Assembly (NCBI RefSeq): GCF_018736145.1
Contig: NZ_CP059997.1
Span: 8,989,501-9,053,500 of the forward strand
Length of the DNA: 64,000 bases
From: Amycolatopsis sp. CA-230715
Lineage (GTDB): Bacteria > Actinomycetota > Actinomycetes > Mycobacteriales > Pseudonocardiaceae
Direction of reading: 5' to 3'
Numbering within the stretch: the stretch's first letter is position 1; each line of letters begins with the position of its first letter. The notes below the pieces were generated by a model. It had not been told where the DNA came from. It saw nothing but the letters and a program-made list of their open reading frames with translations, and searched no databases. Both the position numbers and the translations under genes were made by a program. Shown here piece by piece: positions 43,832 to 51,164 of the stretch.

Positions 43832-44794
43832 ATGAAGTACCTCGAAGCCGAAGATCGCGCGGACGTGTTCGTGCTGCACGACTTCGACGAGCACGTCGTC
43901 GATCTCGGCGAGGTCCGCCTTAACTACAGCACCGTCGGCGACCCTGCGCTGCCCCCGCTCGTGCTGGTGCCCGGTCAGTGCAATTCCTGGTGGGCGTACG
44001 AGAAAGCGATGCCGCTGCTCACCGAAGCGTTCCAGGTGTTCGCCGTCGACCTGCGCGGGCAGGGCCGCTCGACGTGGACCCCCGGCCGCTACACGATCGA
44101 CAACTTCGGCAACGATCTCGTGCGCTTCCTCGACCTCGTGGTCGGCAGGCCCGCGATCGTGAGCGGACACTCCTCCGGTGGTGTGGTGTCGGCGTGGCTG
44201 GCCGCTTTCGCGAAGCCGGGCCAGGTGCGCGCGACCGTGTGGGAGGACGCGCCGATCTTCGCCTCCGAAACCGAGCCTGCCTGCGGCCCGTCGATCCGGC
44301 AGGGAGCGGGGCCGATTTTCGGGCTGTGGAACAAATGGCTCGGTGACCAGTGGTCCATCGGCGATGTCGACGGCATGCAGAAGGCGTTGCCGCGGGAACT
44401 CCCGCCCGCGCTGCTGGCGTGGCTGTCGCGGATCGCGCCGCCCCGCCAACCTGCCGCGTCGGGTGTGCCGCAGAACCTGAGGGAGTACGACCCGGAATGG
44501 GGCCGCGCCTTCCTTTCGGGATCGGTCGCCGCCTCGTGCGATCACGAGAACCTGGTCTCGCACGTGAAGGTCCCGGTGCTGTTCACCCACCACAGCCGCC
44601 AGGAGGACCCGTCCACCGGCAGCCTGATGGGCGCGATCTCGGACACGCAGGTGCGCCGGGTCGAAGAACTCGTGACCGCGGCCGGCCAGGAGTTCACCTA
44701 CCGGTCGTTCCCCGAGATGCCGCATTCGATGCACGAGCACGATCCCCGGTTGTTCGCGGACACCGTGCTCGGCTGGGCCGAGGGGCTCGGCTGA
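43832..44794 (+). CDS. Alpha/beta-hydrolase
   Basis: 320 residues. Oxyanion/strand motif LVPGQCNSWWAYEKAMPLL, nucleophile elbow SGHSSGG (Ser near 113), and a catalytic His in MPHSMHEHDP near the C-terminus. It should hydrolyse an ester, lactone or C-C bond; the substrate is unknown. AGGAG precedes the ATG. It ends overlapping the CTG start of the epimerase gene, so both are one unit; the pair lies 66 bases after fahA and may extend that operon. Confidence 0.85.
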   Translation: MKYLEAEDRADVFVLHDFDEHVVDLGEVRLNYSTVGDPALPPLVLVPGQCNSWWAYEKAMPLLTEAFQVFAVDLRGQGRSTWTPGRYTIDNFGNDLVRFLDLVVGRPAIVSGHSSGGVVSAWLAAFAKPGQVRATVWEDAPIFASETEPACGPSIRQGAGPIFGLWNKWLGDQWSIGDVDGMQKALPRELPPALLAWLSRIAPPRQPAASGVPQNLREYDPEWGRAFLSGSVAASCDHENLVSHVKVPVLFTHHSRQEDPSTGSLMGAISDTQVRRVEELVTAAGQEFTYRSFPEMPHSMHEHDPRLFADTVLGWAEGLG

Positions 44795-46221
44795 GCACCG
44801 GGGCGCGCAAGCGGGTCTTCCTGACCGGTGCGACCGGGAACTGGGGCCGCTACATCGTCCGGCAGTTCGCGGAGCGCGCGGACCGGTTCGACGTGGTCGC
44901 GCTCGTGCTGCCCGCGGAACGGGCGGCGATCCGGGAATTCGAGGACGTCGGCAACCTCACCGTCGTGCCGGGGGATTTCACCGACTACGCCGCGGTGGAG
45001 CGCTGCGTACGCGGCGCCGATTTCGTGCTGCACGTCGGCGCCGTGGTCTCCCCGTTCGCGGACGACCATCCCGAGCTCGCGCACCGGGTGAACGTGGGCG
45101 GTGTCCGCACCATCGTCGAGGCGGTCCGCGCGCAGCCGGATCCGTCGGCGATCGGCGTCGTCGGCGTCGGATCGGTCGCCGAGACCGGTGGCCGGAACCC
45201 GCCGCACCACTGGGGCCGGGTCGGGGACCCGCTACGGGTGTCCCACTACGACGAGTACGGGCAGAGCAAGATCGTGGCGGAGAAGGCGCTCGTCGACTCG
45301 GGCCTGCCGAAGTGGGCATGGCTGCGGCAGACGGGCATCTTCCACCCCGGCGTGCTCGAGATCCGCGATCCGATCATCACGCACACCCCGTTCGGTGGCG
45401 TGATGGAATGGGTTTCGGTGGAGGACGCCGCGCGGTTGATGGTGGGCATCTGCGAAGACGGGGTGCCCGCGGAGTTCTGGGGCGGCGTCCACAACATCGG
45501 TGGCGGTGCCGCGTGGCGGTTGACGAACTGGGAGTTCCACACCGGACTGGCCGGCGCCGTCGGCGTCGAGGACGTGCGATCCTGGTACGAGCGCGACTGG
45601 TTCGCGCTCCGGAACTTCCACGGCCAGTGGTACACCGATTCGGATCGCCTGCACGAGCTCGTGCCGTTCCGGCGCGACACGTTCGACGACGCACTGCGGC
45701 GCGCGGTCGAGGCCGCGCCGCGATCGGTGCGCATGGCGGGGAAGGTACCGTCCTGGGTCGTCAAGCACCTCGTCCTGAAACCGATGGCACGGAAACCGCG
45801 GGGCACGATGTCGTTCCTCCGCAATGGCGACGACGAACGCGTCCGCGCGTACTTCGGATCCAGGGCAGAATGGGCGGCGATCGGGGACTGGTCCACGTTC
45901 CAACCGCCGGACCCGGACCGCGTTCCCACCGTGCTCGACCACGGGTACGACGAGTCGAAGCCATCGTCCGAATGGTCCACTGTGGACTATTCTGGTGCCG
46001 CCCGGTTCCGTGGCGGCGAACTGCTGAGCGCCGATGTGCGCCGGGGCGCGGTCGCGACCCCGCTGAGCTGGCGGTGCGGATTCGGCCACGAGTTCACGGG
46101 AAGCCCGAAGCTCATCCTCACGGCGGGCCATTGGTGCCCTACGTGTGTGCGGGATACCTGGCAGTACGACCGGCAGGCTGAGCGCAGCGAGTTCCTTGCT
46201 CAGTTGACGCCGGAGCAGTAG
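44791..46221 (+). CDS. NAD(P)-dependent epimerase/dehydratase fused to a zinc-ribbon-like tail
   Basis: 476 residues. An extended SDR: Rossmann motif FLTGATGNWGRYIV near the N-terminus and catalytic YxxxK as YGQSK (preceded by Ser of GVGSVAETGG). After about residue 330 there is an extra helical region and then a Cys/His tail, C429-x3-H433 ... H447-x-C449-x2-C452 (WRCGFGHEF...HWCPTC), like a zinc ribbon of the DUF4379 type. No ATG, GTG or TTG fits the start; CTG at 44791 has GAGGGG five bases upstream and overlaps the previous stop. That start is inferred. The substrate is unknown. Confidence 0.8.
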   Translation: MSTGARKRVFLTGATGNWGRYIVRQFAERADRFDVVALVLPAERAAIREFEDVGNLTVVPGDFTDYAAVERCVRGADFVLHVGAVVSPFADDHPELAHRVNVGGVRTIVEAVRAQPDPSAIGVVGVGSVAETGGRNPPHHWGRVGDPLRVSHYDEYGQSKIVAEKALVDSGLPKWAWLRQTGIFHPGVLEIRDPIITHTPFGGVMEWVSVEDAARLMVGICEDGVPAEFWGGVHNIGGGAAWRLTNWEFHTGLAGAVGVEDVRSWYERDWFALRNFHGQWYTDSDRLHELVPFRRDTFDDALRRAVEAAPRSVRMAGKVPSWVVKHLVLKPMARKPRGTMSFLRNGDDERVRAYFGSRAEWAAIGDWSTFQPPDPDRVPTVLDHGYDESKPSSEWSTVDYSGAARFRGGELLSADVRRGAVATPLSWRCGFGHEFTGSPKLILTAGHWCPTCVRDTWQYDRQAERSEFLAQLTPEQ

Positions 46222-46379
46222 CGGGACCGTCAGAAGTTGTCGGTGGCTTTGGGTAGGGTTGTCAATGGGGGCTGCATTTTTGGGTTTGCTCGCGTTTTTG
46301 GTGGGCACGGTGAAAGTTGCCAACGGAACGAAAACCTTCGGCCACCTTGGATAGCGTCCCCGGCGCACTGACGGTCCCG
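46222..46379. repeat. 12-bp inverted repeat bracketing 134 bases before HNH copy 2
   Basis: CGGGACCGTCAG (46222-46233) is perfectly complementary to 46368-46379. The enclosed DNA is T-rich and non-coding, unlike its surroundings. It could be a small non-autonomous mobile element or the boundary of the HNH-containing insertion. Confidence 0.5.
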
Positions 46380-46445
46380 TTCGCTTTTTGGGTTCTGTTT
46401 CGTTGGGGGCGCGTTGTGGCAGGTTGTGATCGTTTCTGTACCCGG

Positions 46446-46471
46446 TTGGGTTAATGGTTTGTTGGTAGAAT
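46446..46471 (+). promoter_or_regulatory. Promoter of HNH copy 2, leaderless start
   Basis: TAGAAT (46466-46471) lies exactly six bases before the GTG at 46478, the same spacing as at HNH copy 1. The -35 (TTGGGT at 46446) is weak and poorly spaced. Confidence 0.5.
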
Positions 46472-46477
46472 TGCGGT

Positions 46478-47605
46478 GTGGACGTACTGGAGATTTCGTC
46501 GGATCGGGTTGTTGCTAATTCTGCGGAGCATTGGAAGAGGTGGTCTCGGTATGGGGATGCCATGTTGCTGCGGCAAATCGCGCGGATGAATGGGGAGTGG
46601 TCGCGAAGATCGGTGTTGGCCTGGGTGGCGTTGTCGTGCAACTGCACCCAGGCGGGGGCGGAGCGGAAGGCGGCGCTCGCTGACGCGTTGACTTCATACC
46701 TGCCGCGGACACTGGAGGCGCTGGAGAACGGGCTCATTGATGAAGGTATGGCAGCGAAGGTGTTCGAAGCCACCGCCTGCGCATCCCAGGATGTCGCGCG
46801 GGAAGTGGACTCGCGGCTGAAGTTCGAGAACAAGAACTCGGCCTCACTGCGGAGGATGGTCAACACGCTGCTGATGCGAGTCGACCCGGAGGGGTACGAG
46901 GCGCGGCGCCGGGCGAAGGCGGCGGCGCGGATGCTGGAAATCCGGCATGGGGATCATGGGTCCTCGACCCTGTTCGCCGAACTGCCCTCGGATCGCGCCC
47001 AGGCCATCTACGCCGCCTGCGATCGGGATGCGTTGGAGAAGAAGCGCCAAGGTGACAAGCGCACGATGGATCAGCTTCGAGTCGATGCGTTGGTGGAGCG
47101 GTGCCTGGGCGGGGAGTGTGGTGGTAAGCCGAAAGCGCAGATCTTCGTCTACGTCGACCTTCCCACGTTGATGGGGATGCGGAACAATCCGGGTGAACTC
47201 GCCGGGTGCGGGGAAATCTCACCCGAGATGGCCCGCGAGATCGCCTTCGATTCGAACTCGGTGTGGAACCGCATCGTGTCCGAACCGATGACCGGGCTAC
47301 CGGTCGACATGGGACGCAAGAGCTACCGGCCATCGGCACAGATGCGCAAGTACGTCCAAGTGTTGCACCGCACCTGTTGCATGCTGGGATGTTCCCGACC
47401 CGCCCAATACTCCGACCTCGACCACGCACAGCCCTGGAGCGAGGGCGGCGGGACCGACAAGGTCAACATCCGCCCGTTCTGCCGGGTGCACCACGGCCTG
47501 CGTGACGAACCCGGCTGGGAATTCCACACCGACGCCAACGGCATCACCACCATCACCACCCCCGACGGCCGCACCTACACCGACGACCCCACCGGGTTCA
47601 TCTGA
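46478..47605 (+). CDS. DUF222/HNH endonuclease-domain protein (REP13E12-like), copy 2
   Basis: 375 residues. Same architecture as the gene at 2131-3345: DUF222 over the first roughly 270 residues and a C-terminal HNH nuclease, CCMLGCSRPAQYSDLDHAQPW then NIRPFCRVHH. The chain ends naturally soon after TYTDDPTGFI, unlike copy 1 with its longer tail. GTG start with a leaderless promoter. It is followed by a 12-bp inverted repeat and an insertion sequence, and preceded by another inverted repeat, so this stretch looks like an accumulation site for mobile DNA. Confidence 0.88.
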   Translation: MDVLEISSDRVVANSAEHWKRWSRYGDAMLLRQIARMNGEWSRRSVLAWVALSCNCTQAGAERKAALADALTSYLPRTLEALENGLIDEGMAAKVFEATACASQDVAREVDSRLKFENKNSASLRRMVNTLLMRVDPEGYEARRRAKAAARMLEIRHGDHGSSTLFAELPSDRAQAIYAACDRDALEKKRQGDKRTMDQLRVDALVERCLGGECGGKPKAQIFVYVDLPTLMGMRNNPGELAGCGEISPEMAREIAFDSNSVWNRIVSEPMTGLPVDMGRKSYRPSAQMRKYVQVLHRTCCMLGCSRPAQYSDLDHAQPWSEGGGTDKVNIRPFCRVHHGLRDEPGWEFHTDANGITTITTPDGRTYTDDPTGFI

Positions 47606-47648
47606 CCGACAGCCAGCAGCGGCGACCGAACCAAAGCGCATTCCACCT

Positions 47649-47705
47649 CGGGCTCCTGGTACGAGAGAACTGGCTTCCGCAAAGACCTCTCCCACCAGGA
47701 GCCCG
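47649..47705. repeat. 12-bp inverted repeat between HNH copy 2 and the IS
   Basis: CGGGCTCCTGGT (47649-47660) pairs with 47694-47705 across 33 bases. It could terminate the HNH transcript or be a leftover of another element. Confidence 0.55.
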
Positions 47706-47777
47706 CAGATTCAGGAACAGCACTCAGCTTGTCGTTTAAGGGCTCGGTGGGTGAGGTGTACCCCAGTTGATCATGAG

Positions 47778-47836
47778 CGCAGCCCTTGGTCGATGATTCC
47801 TCTTGCGACAGAAGGAAGATCGACTCAAGGGCTGCG
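47778..47836 (+). promoter_or_regulatory. Hairpin able to mask the transposase ribosome-binding site
   Basis: CGCAGCCCTTG (47778-47788) is complementary to 47826-47836, and the stem continues as GTCGAT (47789-47794) with ATCGAC (47819-47824) around one bulged base. The right arm contains AAGGG and reaches the first base of the GTG start, so transcripts entering from outside would fold and hide the start. Confidence 0.6.
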
Positions 47837-49296
47837 TGATCAGTGTGCATGATGGTGATCGGGGGCAGGCGCTCGGGGACCTGAACCGGTTCCGGCAGGA
47901 GTTCTATGGGTGCTTGTCTCGCCGGTCCGATGGGTTGTTCGAGCTGGCCGATGCGGTGTTGTGCACTGATGGGCCGGTCCGGACACTGGTCGGGTTGTCG
48001 CTGGCGCCGGAGCATCGGCGTGGGCGTGGCGGCCTGTATGACGCGATCAACAACGGCCGGGTCGACCTCGATCGGTTGCGCACCGTGGTGGCCGGTCTGC
48101 CGTTGCCCCGCGCGGCGGATGGGCGGCTGGTGCTCGCGGTGGACGTTTCCCCGTGGTTACGGCCCGACGGCGCGACCTGTCCGGCCCGCTCGTTTTGTCA
48201 CACCTACGGGCGCGGTAAGGACGAGCACCGGATGATTCCTGGCTGGCCGTACTCGGTCGTGGCCGCGTTGGAGAGCGGGCGCACCTCGTGGACGGCGCTG
48301 CTGGACGCGGTCCGGCTACTGCCCGGCGCCGATGTCGCCGCGGTGACCACCGGACAGATCCGCGATGTGGTGGAACGACTCATCGCCGCGGGCCAGTGGC
48401 ACCAGGGTGACCGGGAGATCCTGGTGGTCTTGGATGCTGGCTACGACGCGCCGCGCATCGCCTATCTGCTTGCCGATCTGCCTGTGCGGATCCTGGGGCG
48501 GATGCGCTCGGACCGAGTGTTGCGCCGCCCAGCACCGGCCCGGAGATCGGGTGTCGCCGGACGGCCGTCGCGCCACGGTGGCGAGTTCGTCTTCGGTGTC
48601 CCGGCCACCTGGGGTTCCGAGCATGTCGTGACCAGCACTGACACCCGGCTCTACGGATTGGCGACCGCGCAGGCGTGGAACCGGTTGCATCCCAAGCTGA
48701 CCAGCAGGGCCGCCTGGACCGGCCACGAGGGACCGCTGCCGATCATCAAGGGGACGGTGATCCGGCTCCGGGTCGAGCGCCTGCCCAGCGGTGGAGTGAA
48801 CAAACCAGTCTGGCTGTGGTTCTCCGGCGTCGATACCACCCCGGCCGAGGTCGACCGCTGCTGGCAGATGTTCCTGCGCCGCTTCGATATCGAACACACC
48901 TTCCGCCTGCTCAAGCAGACGCTCGGCTGGACACGGCCCCGGCTGCGCGCCCCGGAGGCCGCCGACCGCTGGACCTGGCTGATGATCGCCGTCCACACCC
49001 AACTCCGGCTGGCCCGGTCGTTGGTCACCGATCTGCGCCGCCCCTGGGAACGCCCCGCCAACCCGACCAGACTGACCCCGGCCCGGGTCCGGCGCGGGTT
49101 CCGCAACATCCGCACGAAGACCACACGTCCAGCGGCGGCACCGAAACCCACCCGACCAGGACCAGGCCGCCCCGCCGGGTCGAAGAACTCCTTTACAGCG
49201 CAACGCTTCGACGCCGGACGCGTCCTCGCAACCGGCCAGGCACACGCTCGACCAGCACACCACAAAAAAGGCACCAAACCACGCCGCACCACTTAA
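47836..49296 (+). CDS. Transposase, NF041680-like / IS701-IS4 DDE family
   Basis: 486 residues. The N-terminus ALGDLNRFRQEFYGCLSRRSDGLFELADAVL is that of a known actinobacterial transposase family. DDE residues are likely D in LAVDVSPWLRPD, D in ILVVLDAGYDAPR and E in FDIEHTFRLLKQTLGW. The C-terminal tail is basic. The GTG at 47836 has AAGGG four bases upstream; a TTG at 47803 would start inside the regulatory hairpin loop. No frameshift or internal stop, so the element may be active. Confidence 0.88.
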   Translation: MISVHDGDRGQALGDLNRFRQEFYGCLSRRSDGLFELADAVLCTDGPVRTLVGLSLAPEHRRGRGGLYDAINNGRVDLDRLRTVVAGLPLPRAADGRLVLAVDVSPWLRPDGATCPARSFCHTYGRGKDEHRMIPGWPYSVVAALESGRTSWTALLDAVRLLPGADVAAVTTGQIRDVVERLIAAGQWHQGDREILVVLDAGYDAPRIAYLLADLPVRILGRMRSDRVLRRPAPARRSGVAGRPSRHGGEFVFGVPATWGSEHVVTSTDTRLYGLATAQAWNRLHPKLTSRAAWTGHEGPLPIIKGTVIRLRVERLPSGGVNKPVWLWFSGVDTTPAEVDRCWQMFLRRFDIEHTFRLLKQTLGWTRPRLRAPEAADRWTWLMIAVHTQLRLARSLVTDLRRPWERPANPTRLTPARVRRGFRNIRTKTTRPAAAPKPTRPGPGRPAGSKNSFTAQRFDAGRVLATGQAHARPAHHKKGTKPRRTT

Positions 49297-49305
49297 ACGA
49301 CAAGC

Positions 49306-49863
49306 TCAGTGGTTGACGAACAGTTCGAGATCGTTGTGCCCGTCGCAGAAGGTCCAGTCGAACTTCGTGTTGACCAGTTCGTGCCAGTAGTTGTTCGTGT
49401 CCAGGCCCCAGATTCCGTACTTGTTGACGCTCACGCACTTCTGCCGCCCCGGCGGGGTGTTCGGGGTGAGCACCGTCAACGTCAGGCTGGTGAGGTCCTT
49501 CCAATAGATGCGCTGGCCCGGTTTCGGGCCGCCCATCAGGTTGACCGCGCTCCAGGTGTTCTGGAAGTCGCCGTACTTCTGCAGATGCTCGGGATCGGTT
49601 TCGCAGCCGTTGTTGTTCGTCCGCACGAGCCTGGTCCAAGAGTCGCTGCCGGACGCCGGGTCCCGGTAGCGGGCCGTCACCCAGGCGGGAATGCACTCGT
49701 TCGTATTGGACAGCGCGGTGACGTCGAACCACATGTTGAACGCCTTGAACTCCTCGTTCCCCGCGGCGGACGCGGGCGCCGCGTTGGCGGACACCACACT
49801 CAGGCTGATTCCGGCGAATACCGCGAGAAGCTTTTGGAATAAACTGCGTTTACCTGTTCGCAT
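49306..49863 (-). CDS. Secreted protein of unknown function with four Cys
   Basis: 185 residues. Signal peptide (RTGKRSLFQKLLAVFAGISLSVVSANAAPASA, cut near residue 33), then a mature domain of about 150 residues with four Cys (ECIPAW, GCETDP, KCVSVN, FCDGHN), likely two disulfides, and many Trp/Asn residues in a beta-rich pattern. No family recognised. Its stop codon TGA is formed by the TCA at 49306-49308, the target duplication of the insertion sequence, so the coding region is intact but its native 3' end and terminator are now displaced about 1.6 kb. Confidence 0.75.
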   Translation of the reverse strand: MRTGKRSLFQKLLAVFAGISLSVVSANAAPASAAGNEEFKAFNMWFDVTALSNTNECIPAWVTARYRDPASGSDSWTRLVRTNNNGCETDPEHLQKYGDFQNTWSAVNLMGGPKPGQRIYWKDLTSLTLTVLTPNTPPGRQKCVSVNKYGIWGLDTNNYWHELVNTKFDWTFCDGHNDLELFVNH

Positions 49864-49927
49864 GGCACAAGAACACCAGAGGCGGTGATGTCGCTCAACG
49901 AACGAAAGGGCAGCCAGTGAGGCCGGG

Positions 49928-50770
49928 TCAGAAACCCTTGTGGAAGCGTTCGGTGAGCTGCATTCCGAGCTGCCGGTTGACCGGGCGGAGACCGCCGTCG
50001 TCGGCGAGGCGATCGAGAAGATCCGGCAAGTGGACGTCGTAGGCGGCTTCGACCAGATCGGCGTACACCTCGCCGGTGACGCGCGCCCGGCGCCACGCGA
50101 TCAGGCCGAGGCAGCAGCCGAGTACGGCACTGGGCCACCACACGGCCCCGAGCGCCACGTACAACACCGCCCAGCCGCCGAGCGCGGTGGCGTCGTCGAG
50201 GCGCTGCCTCGCTTCGGCGAGCTGGCCGCGCGTGCTCTCGGGGAGCAGCAGCCAGAACCGTGACCACGACGATCCGTCCAGCCCGTACTCCTTCCACACC
50301 CGGTCCATCGCGGCGGCGAGCCGGTCGCCGAGCCAGGTCGGGAACCGCGGTTCGGCGAGCGAGATGGCGTTGCGCCGCAACCGTTTCCGAGGATCCTCGG
50401 CGGCAGCGTCGAGTGCGTGCCACCGCCGGTTGCGCCGGTCGGTGAGCGCGGTGGACAGCGGCGCGAGCGGGCGGGGCCACCGGCCGGACAGCGCTCGCTC
50501 GACCGGGCGGCCGAGGGCTCGAGCCGCGAGACCGGCGCCCGCCGAGGCGACCAGCAACGCCAACACGAGCAGGAGCATCCGGGACCCCTGCTGCCCGGTC
50601 CCGGTGAACTGGTCCAAGCGCTGCCAGAGCAGCCCGGCGTCGGCCCACCGGCGGTGGCCGAGCAGCCCGGCGACCACGGCGAGGCTGACGAACAACGCGC
50701 CGGGGAGCACCAGCGCGGCGACCCACCGCTCCGCGAGCTTCTTGCCGAGCTCGGCGAGGAAACCGGTCAT
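49928..50770 (-). CDS. Membrane protein at the end of the TPR-CHAT operon
   Basis: 280 residues. Hydrophobic segments near residues 17-38 (VAALVLPGALFVSLAVVAGLL), 65-87, and a pair around 197-226; a cytosolic helical region of about 100 residues lies in the middle. No enzyme motif or known family. The gene starts nine bases after the small Cys-protein gene and is read with the TPR-CHAT protease upstream. It may be the membrane target or effector of the protease; that is inference from position only. Confidence 0.72.
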   Translation of the reverse strand: MTGFLAELGKKLAERWVAALVLPGALFVSLAVVAGLLGHRRWADAGLLWQRLDQFTGTGQQGSRMLLLVLALLVASAGAGLAARALGRPVERALSGRWPRPLAPLSTALTDRRNRRWHALDAAAEDPRKRLRRNAISLAEPRFPTWLGDRLAAAMDRVWKEYGLDGSSWSRFWLLLPESTRGQLAEARQRLDDATALGGWAVLYVALGAVWWPSAVLGCCLGLIAWRRARVTGEVYADLVEAAYDVHLPDLLDRLADDGGLRPVNRQLGMQLTERFHKGF

Positions 50771-50779
50771 CGAGCCCCC

Positions 50780-51127
50780 TCAGTCGGCCACGAACCGCAA
50801 CGTCTGCTCGAACAGATGGCACTGGGGCGGCTCCCCACCGGCCGACCGGGTCTCGACGCGGCCGCACGTCCCCGCCGGGCAGACATGCACACCGGTGACC
50901 GGCTCGAACGAGGCCGACGGCAACGAAGTGGGGAGTCCGCGCGAGGGTTGCCCGTCTTCGTCGTCCCCAAGTCCCAGCCGCACCAAGAAGTCCGAGACCG
51001 GTTCGCCTCGGCGTGCCGCCAGGGCGGCCTGTTCGACGACGGCACGGATTTCCGCGGACGCGGCGCCGCGGAAGGATCTGCGCAGCCGCGGCAGCGCGCT
51101 GCACAGGGTGGCAAGCTCGTCCGTCAC
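50780..51127 (-). CDS. Small Cys-containing protein between TPR-CHAT and membrane-protein genes
   Basis: 115 residues from the GTG at 51127 (GGGAG just upstream). The N-terminal half is helical (ALPRLRRSFRGAASAEIRAVVEQAALAARRGEPVSDFLVRLGL). The C-terminal half has VCPAGTCGRV and CHLF, three Cys and a His that could bind a metal. No family recognised. It lies 37 bases after the CHAT gene and nine before the membrane-protein gene, so the three are one operon. Confidence 0.65.
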   Translation of the reverse strand: MTDELATLCSALPRLRRSFRGAASAEIRAVVEQAALAARRGEPVSDFLVRLGLGDDEDGQPSRGLPTSLPSASFEPVTGVHVCPAGTCGRVETRSAGGEPPQCHLFEQTLRFVAD

Positions 51128-51164
51128 AGCTCCCTCATCGATTCCGTGTTCGCAGTGTAGTGGT

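Larger units (their letters stand above)
47727..49305 (+). mobile_element. Complete insertion sequence with DDE-type (IS4/IS701-like) transposase
   Basis: About 1.58 kb. The ends are inverted copies of GCTTGTCGTTTAAG (47727-47740 and 49292-49305; one further A/T pair outward also matches). The trinucleotide TCA flanks both sides (47724-47726, 49306-49308), consistent with a 3-bp target duplication. One transposase gene fills the element. The right end abuts the stop codon of the leftward secreted-protein gene. Confidence 0.85.

Noticed and set aside
42179..44740. 853-residue minus-strand open frame opposite fahA and the hydrolase
   Set aside because: Low-complexity antisense frame; the plus-strand genes are clear family members.
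49928..50770. Bacterial gasdermin partner of the CHAT protease
   Set aside because: The protein has true hydrophobic membrane helices from the N-terminus and no gasdermin-like pattern; kept as a membrane protein of unknown role.
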